From positions 1,302,001-1,366,000 of the forward strand of contig JAOSJU010000001.1 in NCBI GenBank assembly GCA_027493945.1: a stretch of 64,000 bases of DNA. The letters are read 5' to 3'. The translations under genes and the position numbers were made by a program. Under the pieces are notes generated by a model that was given only the letters and a program-made list of their open reading frames with translations, had not been told where the DNA came from and did not search any database. Source of the stretch: Burkholderiaceae bacterium (GTDB taxonomy: Bacteria; Pseudomonadota; Gammaproteobacteria; Burkholderiales; Burkholderiaceae_E). Shown here piece by piece: positions 37,801-53,186 of the stretch; the first letter of the stretch is position 1, and every line of letters begins with the position of its first letter.

Positions 37801-40800
37801 CAGCAAGTGATTGGTACGATCGAAGTCATCCGATCCAACTGCCTCGGCAAGATCGAGCGCACGGCGAAAATAGGCTGCTGCTTCTTCGGTGCTCACTCGC
37901 CAGGCTGCGCGAGCGAGATCACCGTAGGATGAGATTCTGGATCCGACATCAGTATCGAGTTGGATCTTGCGCTCGATATGGCCGGAAAGGAGGAGCGCAG
38001 CATCATGGCACTGGGGGACGCGCGATAGTCGAGCAACCGCATTGGTAAGTTCCGGCGTGAACAGGCCCGGCGCGCTCGCTGCCCACTCGGCCATGCGATT
38101 CGCAATCGCGGCATTGAGCGCACCTAACGCGTCGGCAAGGTCGAAGATCACTCGGAAACCGTTCCGCGCGAGATACGCCTTCCCGTCCCGATACGGATAG
38201 TTGGATGACTGCTCGACATCACGGACAAGTCGGTCGAAGGCCGCGGCCACCATCTCGTCCCGCGCCTTTCCATTGGGCGGGTGAATGATGTCGGCGACAT
38301 CCTGCGCATAGCTCAGCATCGGCAACATCCGGCTGCTAAGCGCGCGCGAATACGCCGATCGCTTCTCCTCATTGAGTCCGCCACGTCTCTTCCGCCGGCG
38401 CCGAGTTCCATCGAATTTCGGAGCCGCCAGCTTCTGGTTAAGCGCTCGACTGAAGGTCGCTGCGCCCCGAGATCGAGCACTTGCAGGCACCAATTCGATG
38501 AATTCCGCCGGCGCCATGTCAATCAAGGCGGCGCGCTTCCGGCTCAATGCGGCTCGCACGCCGGCGGCCAGTACGGTCACGTGGATCGCGCGGCCGCTCG
38601 GATAGTGACTGGAATAGTCATAAACACTTGGCGGTGTAAGCGCGGTTCCAGCAAGGATGCTTGCTGCCTCTTTCTCCATGCCGAGCTCTACCGCCACGGC
38701 CGATGCCAGCACGCTGGCCATCGCCAAACCTTCGCTCTTTCCCTTCGCAGGAGATGCGGCAGCAAGGGCCGCTATAAGTCTTCTGGTGTGGGATGGGTCA
38801 CGGCCGACGAATGGAAGCGCAGCGGCGTAGAGTGCGCGAGATGGCAGTCGACAACGCAACAGCCGCGTTGCGACGCGCGTCTTTGGCGGATGCGCCGAAT
38901 ACTGGTGTCGATCCAGAAGATCGAACAAGTCCCGAAACTTGGCAAAGGCCTCACCGTCGTCTTGACGGGCGAAGAACTCCGCAACGCGCACGTCGTTGCC
39001 CGCCAACATCTCGACATAGGCGAAGCCAATATCGTCCCACTGCCTTGAGGTGCTCGATCCGCTGAAGTGCGCGCTACGTTTGCTGCGCACAGCCCAGTTG
39101 TGCCAATCGATTGATCGCCGAGCGTGGCGACGGGCCTCGTCTCGGTCTCCTGCGAAGGCGTTGGCAAGTGCAAGCGCGGCGTGCTTCCCCCCAGGCCAAC
39201 CAACTTTGGTCACGGAAAGCCGTCGCAAGGCTTCAGGGTCACCGGCTACTGCAGTGAGATCAGGATGCTCGTATAGAAAGCGGTCCGATCGCTCATGACC
39301 TGCGGCAACGAGCGACGCTTCCAGCAGCAGGCGCAGAAGATCGTCGCGCCGATTCAGCTCTCCTACAAGTGCTATCGCGGCAGTAATCCGTGATAGGCGG
39401 ATGTCGCGTGCGCTGACCTGTGAAGCGCCTCGGGGAACACGCAGGTCGTAGGCCAGTTGGATGAGCTGATCGGCATCGCGTAGCGAGGTGAGCAACGCTG
39501 GCAGTGCCCGGGCTGCATAGTTTGAGGTTAGCTGGCGTTCTTGGAGAGTGGCGATAACGCGATCTCGACCGGCCTGGCTCGCGCCGTAGCTCGATCGGAT
39601 CAGGGTCTCGGTCGGTTCATCGCGGAACATCAGGCCGTGTGGCGTTCTCTCAAGCAAGGGGGCGAGATCGGCCGCGAAGCTCTCCACCTGCTCCGCGATC
39701 AAGCCGTGAGCCGCAGCAAGCTCTTCAATGGGAACTGGGGGCGCTAGCAAGGCGATGCCTGTGAGCAGGAGGTCAATGTCCGCATCGCTTGCACCACGAG
39801 CGCGTGCGGTTTCGCGCGCTTCGGTGAGACGCTTGCGAAGCAGCACGTCGAGCAGATCTTGCGGCTCTCCCGGGGCGTCAGGGAAAGACACGGGATCAAA
39901 CGGCCGTCCGGTCGCGATCAGATTGTCGAGACAGCGTGGATTGCGACCTGACCGAGTCAGCAGAGCGGCGATCTCGTCGGCCGAAGCATCCGGCACGCGC
40001 CGCTCAACGAGGGCTCGTACTTCCGCGTCAGTGAACAGTGGAATTGTGAAAGGACGATGCGAGGTATCGCCAGTTGCCAGCGCGAGCCGCTCAGTTCGGC
40101 ACGATGCGACGATGCGGACACCGTCGATTGGCTCGACGCTGATGCTGCGCATGAGAAGGTGTGCGAAGGATGATGTCGCGGTTTCCCGCGCGGCAAGCCC
40201 GGCGTGGTCGATCGCATCGAGCACCAGTGAAACACATGCATCGCTGCGAGTTCGCCGGGCCGTCTCCACCGATTGGGCGAGCCGTCGGCGGAATGCCCTG
40301 AGCAAGCCCGTAACGTCCGCCACTGGCGGCAGCAGAATGTCGCACAGGCCTTGTCCGGCCATGAGATTGGCAAGGTGGACAAGCGTCCTTTCCGGGAGGT
40401 GCCGACCGTCAGCGGGATCCCGCCAGCGACCGGCGCCGAAGCCATCGAAGAGCACCACGGGACCATCGGCTCGCAATCGGTCGGCGAGGCCTTGCATCAA
40501 GACAGTCTTGCCCATCCCGCCCGCAGCATGGACAACGAGAGGAAGACCAACTTCACGGGCGAGCGTCGCAATGTCGCCAAGAACATCGCGCTGAATGACT
40601 ACCTCAACCTCGGGGAACGCATCGGGCGTGGGATACAGCCGATCCTCGTGCTCCACTCCCAATTCAGCCAAAACAGCTACCCGGTCAACTCGTTTGTCCC
40701 TCTCGCTACCGGGACCGGCCTTGATTCTGATGAGATTCCGCAACTTGAGTAGGCGTTTCTCCGCATCCGGATCCCCTGGTTCGCTCCATGCGGCGAGAGT

Positions 40801-41421
40801 CGCTGAAATCGCTCGCTCAGCCTCGGCCAAGCTTCCCGTACTGCCGACCATTTCCAATCGCCGCAGCAGGTCAGCAAGGGAATGGGGATAGTGTTTCAGA
40901 GCTTCCGAGATCTGGCCTGCTTGGCGGGCAATATCGCCGGCTTCTTGCGTGCCCGCGACGACCGTTGAGATCGCCTTCCTTAGGTTCTCGTGGATAGGCC
41001 TGTTCGTCGCAAATTCATAGCGGACCACGGCGAGAACATGATCGTCGCCATGAGTCGCCCGAAGGTCGGTATCGGTCGCGGCAAACTTGGCAAGAGTCGA
41101 TGCCAGATCAGCAGCTCGAACTGCCGTGTCGGCGCCTGCAATCGAGTATTTGAACTGAACGACCGTGACTCGATGCGCCCGGGCAACATCGGTAGCGCCG
41201 TGGTACCGGACGAGATCGGCAATCTCGACCGCGCCGATTCCCAAGCTCTGCTCGTCTCGTTCATCGAACCCCTCGAGCGTGATCGCGGTGAGGTCGGTCG
41301 ACGGCGGCAGAAGCTCAAGAGCGGTGCGAGCGGCCCAAGCTTCATGAAAAGCATGACCCGCCTTTGATGCTCGAACTTTGTCGATCTCTATCGGCCCTGT
41401 GCCAGTGCCGTTGTCATTCAT
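34866..41421 (-). CDS. giant STAND NTPase with N-terminal nuclease-like domain (frameshift)
   Basis: About 2184 aa when joined. Residues 1-150 look like the DUF4297/Cap4 PD-(D/E)xK nuclease fold: SKAGHAFHEAWAAR, then E50, D69 in EIADLV and Q89-x-K91 in VVQFKYS. Residues about 270-560 are a STAND/NACHT-type ATPase: Walker A AAGGMGKT (299-306), Walker B LVLDAID (399-405). The remaining 1500 residues are helical, repeat-like and sensor-like. One extra base at 35292-35293 creates an early stop (EGGRG); correcting it lets RHWS read on through SAEEARIAPKLGEL to the stop at 34866. This effector-STAND-sensor plan is that of Avs antiviral proteins. The family assignment is by architecture only. Confidence 0.8.
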
Positions 41422-41565
41422 GATCGGCTCTGCTCCTGGTCAACCGGAGCATCGGTTCACTCGCTGTCTGCCTGTCGGCGCAGAGCATCGTCCTGCAACC
41501 CATGTCTCGGCCTAACTCATAGACCAGTGTGAAATCGTGAGCCGTCGCGTCATCCCTCCTCTTCA

Positions 41566-41706
41566 TCATCTGCCGCCTGCAACCCGTGCCAGCGCTTCGA
41601 GCTTGATGCGCGTCCAGACGCCCCCGAACAAGTGTTGGTCGTCCGGACCGTTGGCGTCGCCTTCCTCGTCGAGCAGGTCACTGCCCCCATTGGTTGGTTT
41701 TCCCAT
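41566..41706 (-). CDS. small acidic ORF, possible remnant
   Basis: 46 aa, MGKPTNGGSDLLDEEGD... ending WTRIKLEALARVAGGR, with GGAGG just upstream. The last block WTRIKLEAL resembles the N-terminal motif of three-Cys-motif partner (TcmP) proteins, so this could be a broken start of such a gene; that is a weak resemblance. It lies between the STAND gene and the restriction operon on the same strand. Confidence 0.3.
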   Translation of the reverse strand: MGKPTNGGSDLLDEEGDANGPDDQHLFGGVWTRIKLEALARVAGGR

Positions 41707-41801
41707 CTGACATCCTCCCTCTTCGTTGGCCGGTGAATTGGATGCGCAGTCGCCGTTTGTCGGAACCAGCATCGCGCCCTACCAGCCCGGCAGGGGCACA
41801 T

Positions 41802-42310
41802 TCAACGACCGGCATATTCCCGCCAGTCCAGTAACCGCCCCGCTTCAAAGACGGCTTCAGAACGTCGCTGCATCTCTTCGTCTTCTTCGGCAATCGGCCA
41901 CGGAACGTCCCAGTAGTCGAAGTACGGGTAGCTCAGCTGAAGAGACCCGGTGAAGTCGATGTTGACGTCGTCGAAGACGAGGTACTCGCACTCGCGGAGG
42001 CGCTGAATCATCTTCATGCCGTCCGCACCCCAGTGCTCAAGCTGGTCGTAGCGCTGGACGATCTCTCGGCGCGACCCGAACGGCAAGATCCCTTTGTCGT
42101 CCGGATGAAGGCTTACCTCAACCTTGAACAGCAGCAGGCGGTCGTGCCAGATCAGGAAATGGTCGATCCGGCCGCGCCAGTTGTTGGTTGCCGGGCTCAC
42201 AGTCCGAAATCCGAGCGATTCATTGGCAGGGATGCAGTCACGCTCGCCATCCCACTCGTCGATGACCCAACGCCGCCCATCGACGGTGATGCTGTCTGGA
42301 ATTTGTGCCG

Positions 42311-42314
<4 letters not shown>
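41802..42314 (-). CDS. 170-aa uncharacterised protein coupled to hsdR
   Basis: Unrecognised soluble protein, no signal or membrane span. Conspicuous blocks are [91 protein letters not shown] and an acidic tail (AEEDEE). Its ATG overlaps the hsdR stop (ATGA), so it is translated with the restriction subunit and is probably part of the system, as an accessory or control protein. No enzymatic motif seen. Confidence 0.75.
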
Positions 42315-45610
<3,296 letters not shown>

Positions 45611-45614
<4 letters not shown>

Positions 45615-46842
45615 ACAGTTGCCTCCTCGGCGGTGACAGCAGCGCGGTCAAGCGCCGAAAGATCCAGCTCGTCGACCGCGATTTCGCCGGCCATCAGCTT
45701 GTGCAGCAGGGCCTTGTTGAGGTCCTCCAGCACGGCCCGCTTGCGCTGGTGCAGGTCAATCTTGCGGTCGACCGCGTCAAGGGCGGCAACGATGTCGCGC
45801 TGCTCTTCCAGGGTCGGAGGCAAAGGCAGGGGTAGCGAGTCGATGGTCCCAGTGTTCAGGTTGTACTTGCCGTCTGCTGCCGGCGTTGCACGACCGGCAA
45901 CCAGCGAGGTGCCGCGCTGGGAGGCGTAGAAGTAGGCGACATACCGGGGATCGATTCCCGACTTAAGCCGCGCGCGGATGAGGTAGGACGCGAAGAGGGA
46001 GTTCCGCGGCACGCCCTCATACACGGCACAGGAGCCGAGCCGCTCCAGCACGCCGTTGGTGCGAATGAAAAGAAGATCGCCGTTTTCAAGGAGGTATTTG
46101 TTTGCATCCTCTTCGGTCAGATCGCAGTACTTGAGGTCAGATGCGTTTACGCGTCCCGGTTCGATGTTCGGAATTCTCAGGACGGGAAAGCGCCGCGGCT
46201 CGAGCGTGCAGTGAATCGATGTCCCGTATTGCAGCCACTCACGGACCTGGCTGAACGTGGTGACCTCCCAGCTTTCGGACACTGCCCCAATCTCTGTTTC
46301 TTTCTGCGGCTCCCCGCGCAGACCACGAGCGAAGAGCTCTCGCATCGCCGCCTGCTTTAGGGCTTGCAGATTCCCACTCAACGCCGACTCATGTTCTAGC
46401 GCGGAGTCGATGCGACGAAGAACCGATCCGATGGCTTTCTGCTCTGCTTCACCTGGGTACGAGAGGGCTTGCTCCTTAAGAATCGTGAAGTGCCGGTTGT
46501 AGCCACGTGCCGGCAGATCGATTGCCTTGCAAGCGTAGAAGAAGAAGAGCGGGTCGATGCCGGGCTTCGGCTTCAGGAGCTGAGTTCCGTCTGCGCCACG
46601 CGCGAACGGTTCATCGATGAACTTGAAGGCACGCGTGTGGTCGCCGAAGACGATGAGCGGAAGCGGCTCCTTGATGACAGCGGTCTCGTCGTCGGTCCAC
46701 CCCGCGATGCGTTCTTGGCCTTGATCAACGACCGGAAAGCGCCCGGCCAGCTTGTAGTCCCGCGCCTGAAGCTTGGTCTTCCCGGCGGCGGGTACGGGTG
46801 TCAGGCATTCAGCCACTGACTCTGTGGTCCACGCGGGTGCCA

Positions 46843-46846
<4 letters not shown>
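45611..46846 (-). CDS. hsdS: type I restriction specificity subunit HsdS
   Basis: 411 aa, two target-recognition domains each followed by a conserved coiled coil: [23 protein letters not shown] and [26 protein letters not shown]. The TRDs (residues about 1-150 and 195-345) set the two half-sites of the recognition sequence, which cannot be read from the protein. Its ATG overlaps the hsdM stop and its stop overlaps the hsdR ATG. Confidence 0.93.
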
Positions 46847-48693
<1,847 letters not shown>

Positions 48694-48696
48694 GTC

Positions 48697-48729
48697 TGCG
48701 ATATTTGCTATATCGCAGGTATTTGTCAA
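48697..48729 (-). promoter_or_regulatory. hsdM promoter with overlapping operator; probably leaderless
   Basis: Minus strand: TTGACA (48729-48724), 17-bp spacer, AAATAT (48706-48701). The inverted repeat TGCGATAT (48697-48704) / ATATCGCA (48710-48717) with a 5-bp centre covers the -10 and spacer. The expected transcription start falls within a few bases of ATG 48693, leaving no room for an SD. Confidence 0.7.
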
Positions 48730-48801
48730 GCCTAGCTTTGCCGGCCGCTCCACGGGCCGGGCGGCCACCACCCCCGACGCACCCCAGCAGCTGCTGGTCG
48801 A

Positions 48802-50364
48802 TCACGCGAGCGCCGCACCCTCCTCTGCGCAGACGCTTTCCACCACGGCCGCGACTTCGTGCAGGAACGAATTGCGATCCGGCGACGGGGTCACGTCAGG
48901 GATCGGCGCCGCGCGCTCGTAGATGCGCTCGCCGATGATCGAAGCGCGCGCGTAGCAGGAGCCGCGACCTGACTGGTTGAACGCGGACTGCCATTCCGGC
49001 ATCCGCTCGGCCCGAACGCGGCGGGTGGCGAGGTCCAGGGTCTTGGCGGATAGTGCGTTGGCCGGGCCGTCAAAAACCTGCTGCTTGTGCGCGTCGTCCG
49101 TCGGCTCGGCGGGGTCCCACCGCAGCGGGTTCTGCAGCAGCACATACAGCCGATCCTGAAGCTGCTTGCGGAGGTCCGCGACCGGCTTGAGGTTGTCGTA
49201 CTCGTCGCCGAGGCCGGGTGTGCTGAGTCGTCGGCTCAATGCCCAGATGCGCTTCCAGTGCTCCTTGCCCACGCCAGGCTTGTAGGCGAGGCCGAGGCGC
49301 GGCCACCATGCATCGTGGAAGCTCTCGGCGGCGTTCTTGACGGCCAGGACGAGATTCATGCGGTCGTACACCGGCTTTGCGAGAACGGGCTTGGGCTTCT
49401 CCACGATGGCATTGATCGCGGCTAGCAGCGCCTGCATCTGACCGATGGTCCGCTTGTGGGGGTTCTTCGCGGCATCCAGGTCTTCGTCGATCCCGCCGAC
49501 GAAGAAGCAGGCGTCCTTCAGGCGGCCGCGAAGTGCACGTTCCGCGAACGGACCCAGCTCCTCGCCGATCGAAGCGAGGACGTTCTCGGCGGAAGCCAGG
49601 ACGTGTTGCTCCCGATCTGCCGCGTTGCGCAGGTTGTCGCCCTTGACCTCGTCGAAGTGCGTGAACACCAGCAGGAGCTTGCTGGCACTGCCCGACGTGA
49701 TCATTTCCTTCATGGCTGCAACCGGCGCAGCCTGCATCGGCTGCACGGCGTTGTCGACGAGCACGATGGCATCTGTCGACTCGATGCGCCGCGTCAGCGA
49801 GGTCGAGATGGCCGCTACCGACTTAGGCGTGTGGCCCGAGGCCTTCACCGTCGAGAAGCACGAGCTTGGGCTGCTGGCCGCCGTTCCATGCCGGCAGGAA
49901 CGCACCGGACACGCGGACTCCGTTCACCAGCGGCGTCAGCAGGCACCCGAAGCGTGAGGAGTGGTTGCTGGAGAAACGTGTGACCGTTTTGATGAAGGTC
50001 TCACGGTCGTCGGTCTCCCACGACCACGATTGCGGCCAACCCTGCTTGTTGCGACGTACCGTGCCATCCGTCAGCAGCGAAAAGCGAAGCTCGATCTCGT
50101 CCATGAGTTCGTCGCTGATGCGGTGAAACTCGTCGTCTTCACGAAGCCGGCGATCAAGCTCCTCCTCGAACAACTCGTCGACGACCCGCTGGTCCTTTTC
50201 GTCCGTGGCGCCCAGCTCGGTCTTCAGTTGGTCGCCGTGGCGGGCTGCGATGGCGCGCAACGCCGTCAACGTCTTCGTCAGCAGCGCATTGGTGGCGTCG
50301 AGATCGATCGCACCGTCAGCAGCGGTCTCCTCGGTCGGCTCCGGGCTCCGCGTCAACGTCGGTT
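48802..50364 (-). pseudogene. GTPase-like protein, N-terminus lost and frameshifted
   Basis: About 520 residues remain. PKLVLLDGEGLGHT (G3-like) joins ESTDAIVLVDNAVQPM and LLLVFTHFDEVKGDN (a G4-like THFD) after removing one base at 49835-49837. The P-loop is absent because the upstream end is replaced by insertion-sequence-like DNA near 50365, so it is probably inactive. The C-terminal half (SFHDAWWPRLGLAYKPG...) is unknown to me. It lies directly upstream of hsdM on the same strand. Confidence 0.65.
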
Positions 50365-50873
50365 GAATCCTGACCCACTTTGATCGGGAAACGTCGGAGT
50401 AGATCTGACCCACCCGAGGGTTCCTTGGTTCAATGCTTCGACTGACCTGCCCGTCACGGCGTGAAGCCAAGGGGTCAGCGAGAGCTGGCCCCTTTCTCTT
50501 TCGGGCCGGGCTAACGCCGGACAAAACCGACGCTGCTGTCAAGCACGGTCAGCGCAGCCCACTGGGGTGCACCGTGACGCAGCCGGCGATCAACACCACC
50601 GACAGCACAGCCACCGCTACGGCTTCCGCTGACGCAGGTCGTCTCGAGTCGTCGCAACGATTCGCGGCTACCAGCGCGTGACGTCGTGAGCCACCCAGCC
50701 GCGTAACGCATCGGTAGTTCGTGTCGTTTGGGTCCCCAAACATTACCAACCCCGCATCAGGACGTCCGCCGCCGGTTCCCGGCACTGGCAGCCATGACCT
50801 GGCGGCGCCCGGCCGCAACGACGCGATCTCGCGGCTTTGCGCCGCGAGGAAGCGCTCCACCAAGGAGAAACCG
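50365..50873. other. intergenic stretch with IS-end-like repeats
   Basis: TGACCCAC occurs twice (about 50371 and 50406) with CGGGAAACGTCGGAG between, resembling the serial terminal repeats of IS21-like elements. A GC-rich inverted pairing around 50482-50510 (GGCCCC / CGGGCC) could be a hairpin. Nothing convincing as a gene in 50430-50873. Confidence 0.3.
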
Positions 50874-51041
50874 ATGCCGCTAAACCCCCGCTGGCTCGAC
50901 CTCATCGAGCTTCTCGCGCGGATCGCTACACGAAACATCAAAACAGCCGATGTTCGAGACCCCCCATGCAAAAGAGAAACCCTCCCGTCGCAGCCCTCTA
51001 CGCGCGATACAGCGACCCGACCCAAAGCGCGACGTCGATAG
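50874..51041 (+). CDS. small ORF ahead of serine recombinase
   Basis: 55 aa starting MPLNPRWLDLIELLARIA with AAGGAG at good spacing. It overlaps the 5' end of the recombinase gene in another frame. Small proteins beginning in this manner often precede large serine recombinases on islands. The C-terminal part is unremarkable. Function unknown. Confidence 0.4.
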   Translation: MPLNPRWLDLIELLARIATRNIKTADVRDPPCKRETLPSQPSTRDTATRPKARRR

Positions 51042-52645
51042 ACGACCAGGTCCGGCGCTGCCGTGACGTTGCCCGGAGCGAAGGACTCGTCATCAAAGAC
51101 GAGCTTCAGTTCATCGACCGCGCCATCAGCGGAAAAAGCGACAGCACTCACCTGAGGACCGGCTTCGCGGCCCTGCGGGCGGCGATCGCCTCTGGCGAGT
51201 TCGACGTGCTTATCACGGACGAGGTGAGTCGAATCGCGCGCGATTCCGTGGAACTGGCGGAGCTCAAGGCTCTTCTCGTGCACCACAACGTCCGATTCAT
51301 CGCCGCCAACGGCATCGACTCCGCGAACCCGAACTGGGAGCTCTACTACGAAATATCGAGCGCGCTGGCGACCCACCACGTGCGAGAACTGCGCTTTCGC
51401 GTCGAACGCGGCATGAAGGGGGCGCTCGAACGCGGCTTCATGCTGGCAGCACCGCCCTTCGGCTACCGTCTTCGCCGCTTGGGAGAAGAGGACGCCCCCA
51501 GCGGTGCAATCTGGGAGATACACGCCGAGGAAGCCGACGTCGTTCGCAAGATGTACGAGCGGAGAGCGACGGGCGCTTCGTACTCGACGATTGCGCGCTG
51601 GCTCAACACCAGTGGCATCCAACCGCCACGGAAGCCCCGCAAGTACGAACACGGGTACTGGCGCGCCGCGTCTGTCTACCGAATGCTGCACAACCCAATA
51701 TACCGCGGCGTCTACGTCTGGCAAGGCAGCGCGTTCCTGCGTGCCAAGGCAAAGAAGACGCACCGGATTCTGGAGCCTCTGGAATACTCGCGTCCGCAGC
51801 TACGCATCGTCCCCGACGCGTTGTGGTGGAAGTGCGTCGGAACGCTGCCTGAAAAGCAGTTTCGCGGCGGACGACGACATCTGTTCGCCGGCCTTGTCCG
51901 CTGCGGAATGTGTGAAGCGACGCTCTGCGTTCGAGCGCACGCTGGGTACCCGGCGCAGGTATCGTGTGCACAGTGCGGACAGGCCAAGACGGTAGGTCAC
52001 CAAGATGAGACTCACGGCTACGTATCGTTGGCCCCGCTCATTCGCGGCATACGCATGTTGCTGGACCAGGCTTTCGGGCCCGATGCATTCGCCGCGTTCC
52101 GCGAGCGAATCCGCGCCCAGCTGCAGGAACCTCTCGAGGCGCATCTGGCGGAACTGCGCCGCCAACTCGCTGTAGCCGAGCGCAGCTACGATCGCCTCGT
52201 CCGCTTGTTGCGTGACGTCGGCGAGGACGCAGGTAGCCTGGAGCGCGAAGTGCGCGCCGCACACGCGCAGCGTAGTGCACTCGCGGCAAAGGTCACGGCC
52301 ATCGAAGCAAGGGCGGCCGGCATTGACCGGCAGGCGCTCCAAGCACAACTGACCGTCGACCCGAGAGAGTTGCTGGGCGAGTTGCTCTCCAGCGAAGGTG
52401 AAGACGTGGGAGCCGCGCAGGTCGCGCTGCAGCAAGTCCTGCCTCACATTCGCCTCATCGAGCGCCCTCGGCGTTTCCACGCGACCTTCGAGGTCCACCT
52501 CGTCCCGTCGGCTGCGGCGGCGTTGGCGAGCGCCACACAGTCCACAGACCGGGAAGTGGAGGTCTGGCACGTCCGTGTTCTCGGCCGCGCTCCCGCGCCC
52601 GAGAACTGGATAGTCGAGGTCGTCCGAGTCGACGCGAAGAAGTGA
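50966..52645 (+). CDS. large serine recombinase
   Basis: 559 aa. Resolvase domain with nucleophile Ser16 (LYARYSDPTQSATSIDDQ), LITDEVSRIARD and the recombinase domain (AAPPFGYRL, IARWLNTSGI, YRMLHNPIYRG). The zinc ribbon is GLVRCGMC...VSCAQCG, followed by a coiled coil (ELRRQLAVAERSYDRLVRLL). Such enzymes integrate or excise phages and islands. Start ATG 50966. It has no obvious att site of its own here, so it may be a second mobility gene or belong to a nested element. Confidence 0.9.
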   Translation: MQKRNPPVAALYARYSDPTQSATSIDDQVRRCRDVARSEGLVIKDELQFIDRAISGKSDSTHLRTGFAALRAAIASGEFDVLITDEVSRIARDSVELAELKALLVHHNVRFIAANGIDSANPNWELYYEISSALATHHVRELRFRVERGMKGALERGFMLAAPPFGYRLRRLGEEDAPSGAIWEIHAEEADVVRKMYERRATGASYSTIARWLNTSGIQPPRKPRKYEHGYWRAASVYRMLHNPIYRGVYVWQGSAFLRAKAKKTHRILEPLEYSRPQLRIVPDALWWKCVGTLPEKQFRGGRRHLFAGLVRCGMCEATLCVRAHAGYPAQVSCAQCGQAKTVGHQDETHGYVSLAPLIRGIRMLLDQAFGPDAFAAFRERIRAQLQEPLEAHLAELRRQLAVAERSYDRLVRLLRDVGEDAGSLEREVRAAHAQRSALAAKVTAIEARAAGIDRQALQAQLTVDPRELLGELLSSEGEDVGAAQVALQQVLPHIRLIERPRRFHATFEVHLVPSAAAALASATQSTDREVEVWHVRVLGRAPAPENWIVEVVRVDAKK

Positions 52646-52802
52646 GCATCCTCGTCAGTGCCTTGGAACTGCTCCCGAAACGCGGTATCGTTGCGCACCA
52701 CCACACCCACATTCCCGATGTAGCCCTTTCGCTGAACCCGACTTGCCGCGCAACTGACGCTCGAATTGCGTCCGTTGGTCGCGGTGCCAATCGGAGTTCA
52801 GC

Positions 52803-53129
52803 ATGCAAGGCTACATTCGCACCCCTCGCGCTGCGGTCGCAGCGTCTTCCGCCGAAAGCGATCCCGCCGAGCCGACCCGGCGAAGCAGCGCCCTGATTCG
52901 GCAACCGGTTCAAATCCTGTGGGCCTCGGGCCCGCTGTCCATTCCCGCGGGGCGTGTCGTCGCGGTTCGCCTGCGGGGCGACGACCTGCAAGTTGCCATA
53001 GCAGAACGCAACGGCATGCGTTGGGTACCACCCGCCGCAGTGATGACGACCGCGCAGGCCGAGAGATGGACGACAACCTCGACCTTCGCGCCCGAGCACG
53101 AGCGCGGGCGCCGACGACCGAGGGCGTAA
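52803..53129 (+). CDS. uncharacterised 108-aa ORF
   Basis: MQGYIRTPRAA..., with a plausible middle (SIPAGRVVAVRLRGDDLQVAIAERNGMRWVPPA) and low-complexity basic ends. A CGGAG lies upstream. It is convergent with the integrase gene. No family recognised; possibly a small island protein. Confidence 0.35.
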   Translation: MQGYIRTPRAAVAASSAESDPAEPTRRSSALIRQPVQILWASGPLSIPAGRVVAVRLRGDDLQVAIAERNGMRWVPPAAVMTTAQAERWTTTSTFAPEHERGRRRPRA

Positions 53130-53186
53130 AGAAGAGTGCAGGCGGCGACGCTCGGGGACGGCAGCCGCGCGCCCCGAGGTCGGCTG

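Noticed and set aside
50549..51763. 404-codon minus-strand frame opposite the serine recombinase start
   Set aside because: No recognisable motif, and the plus-strand recombinase with its catalytic Ser and zinc ribbon is certain.
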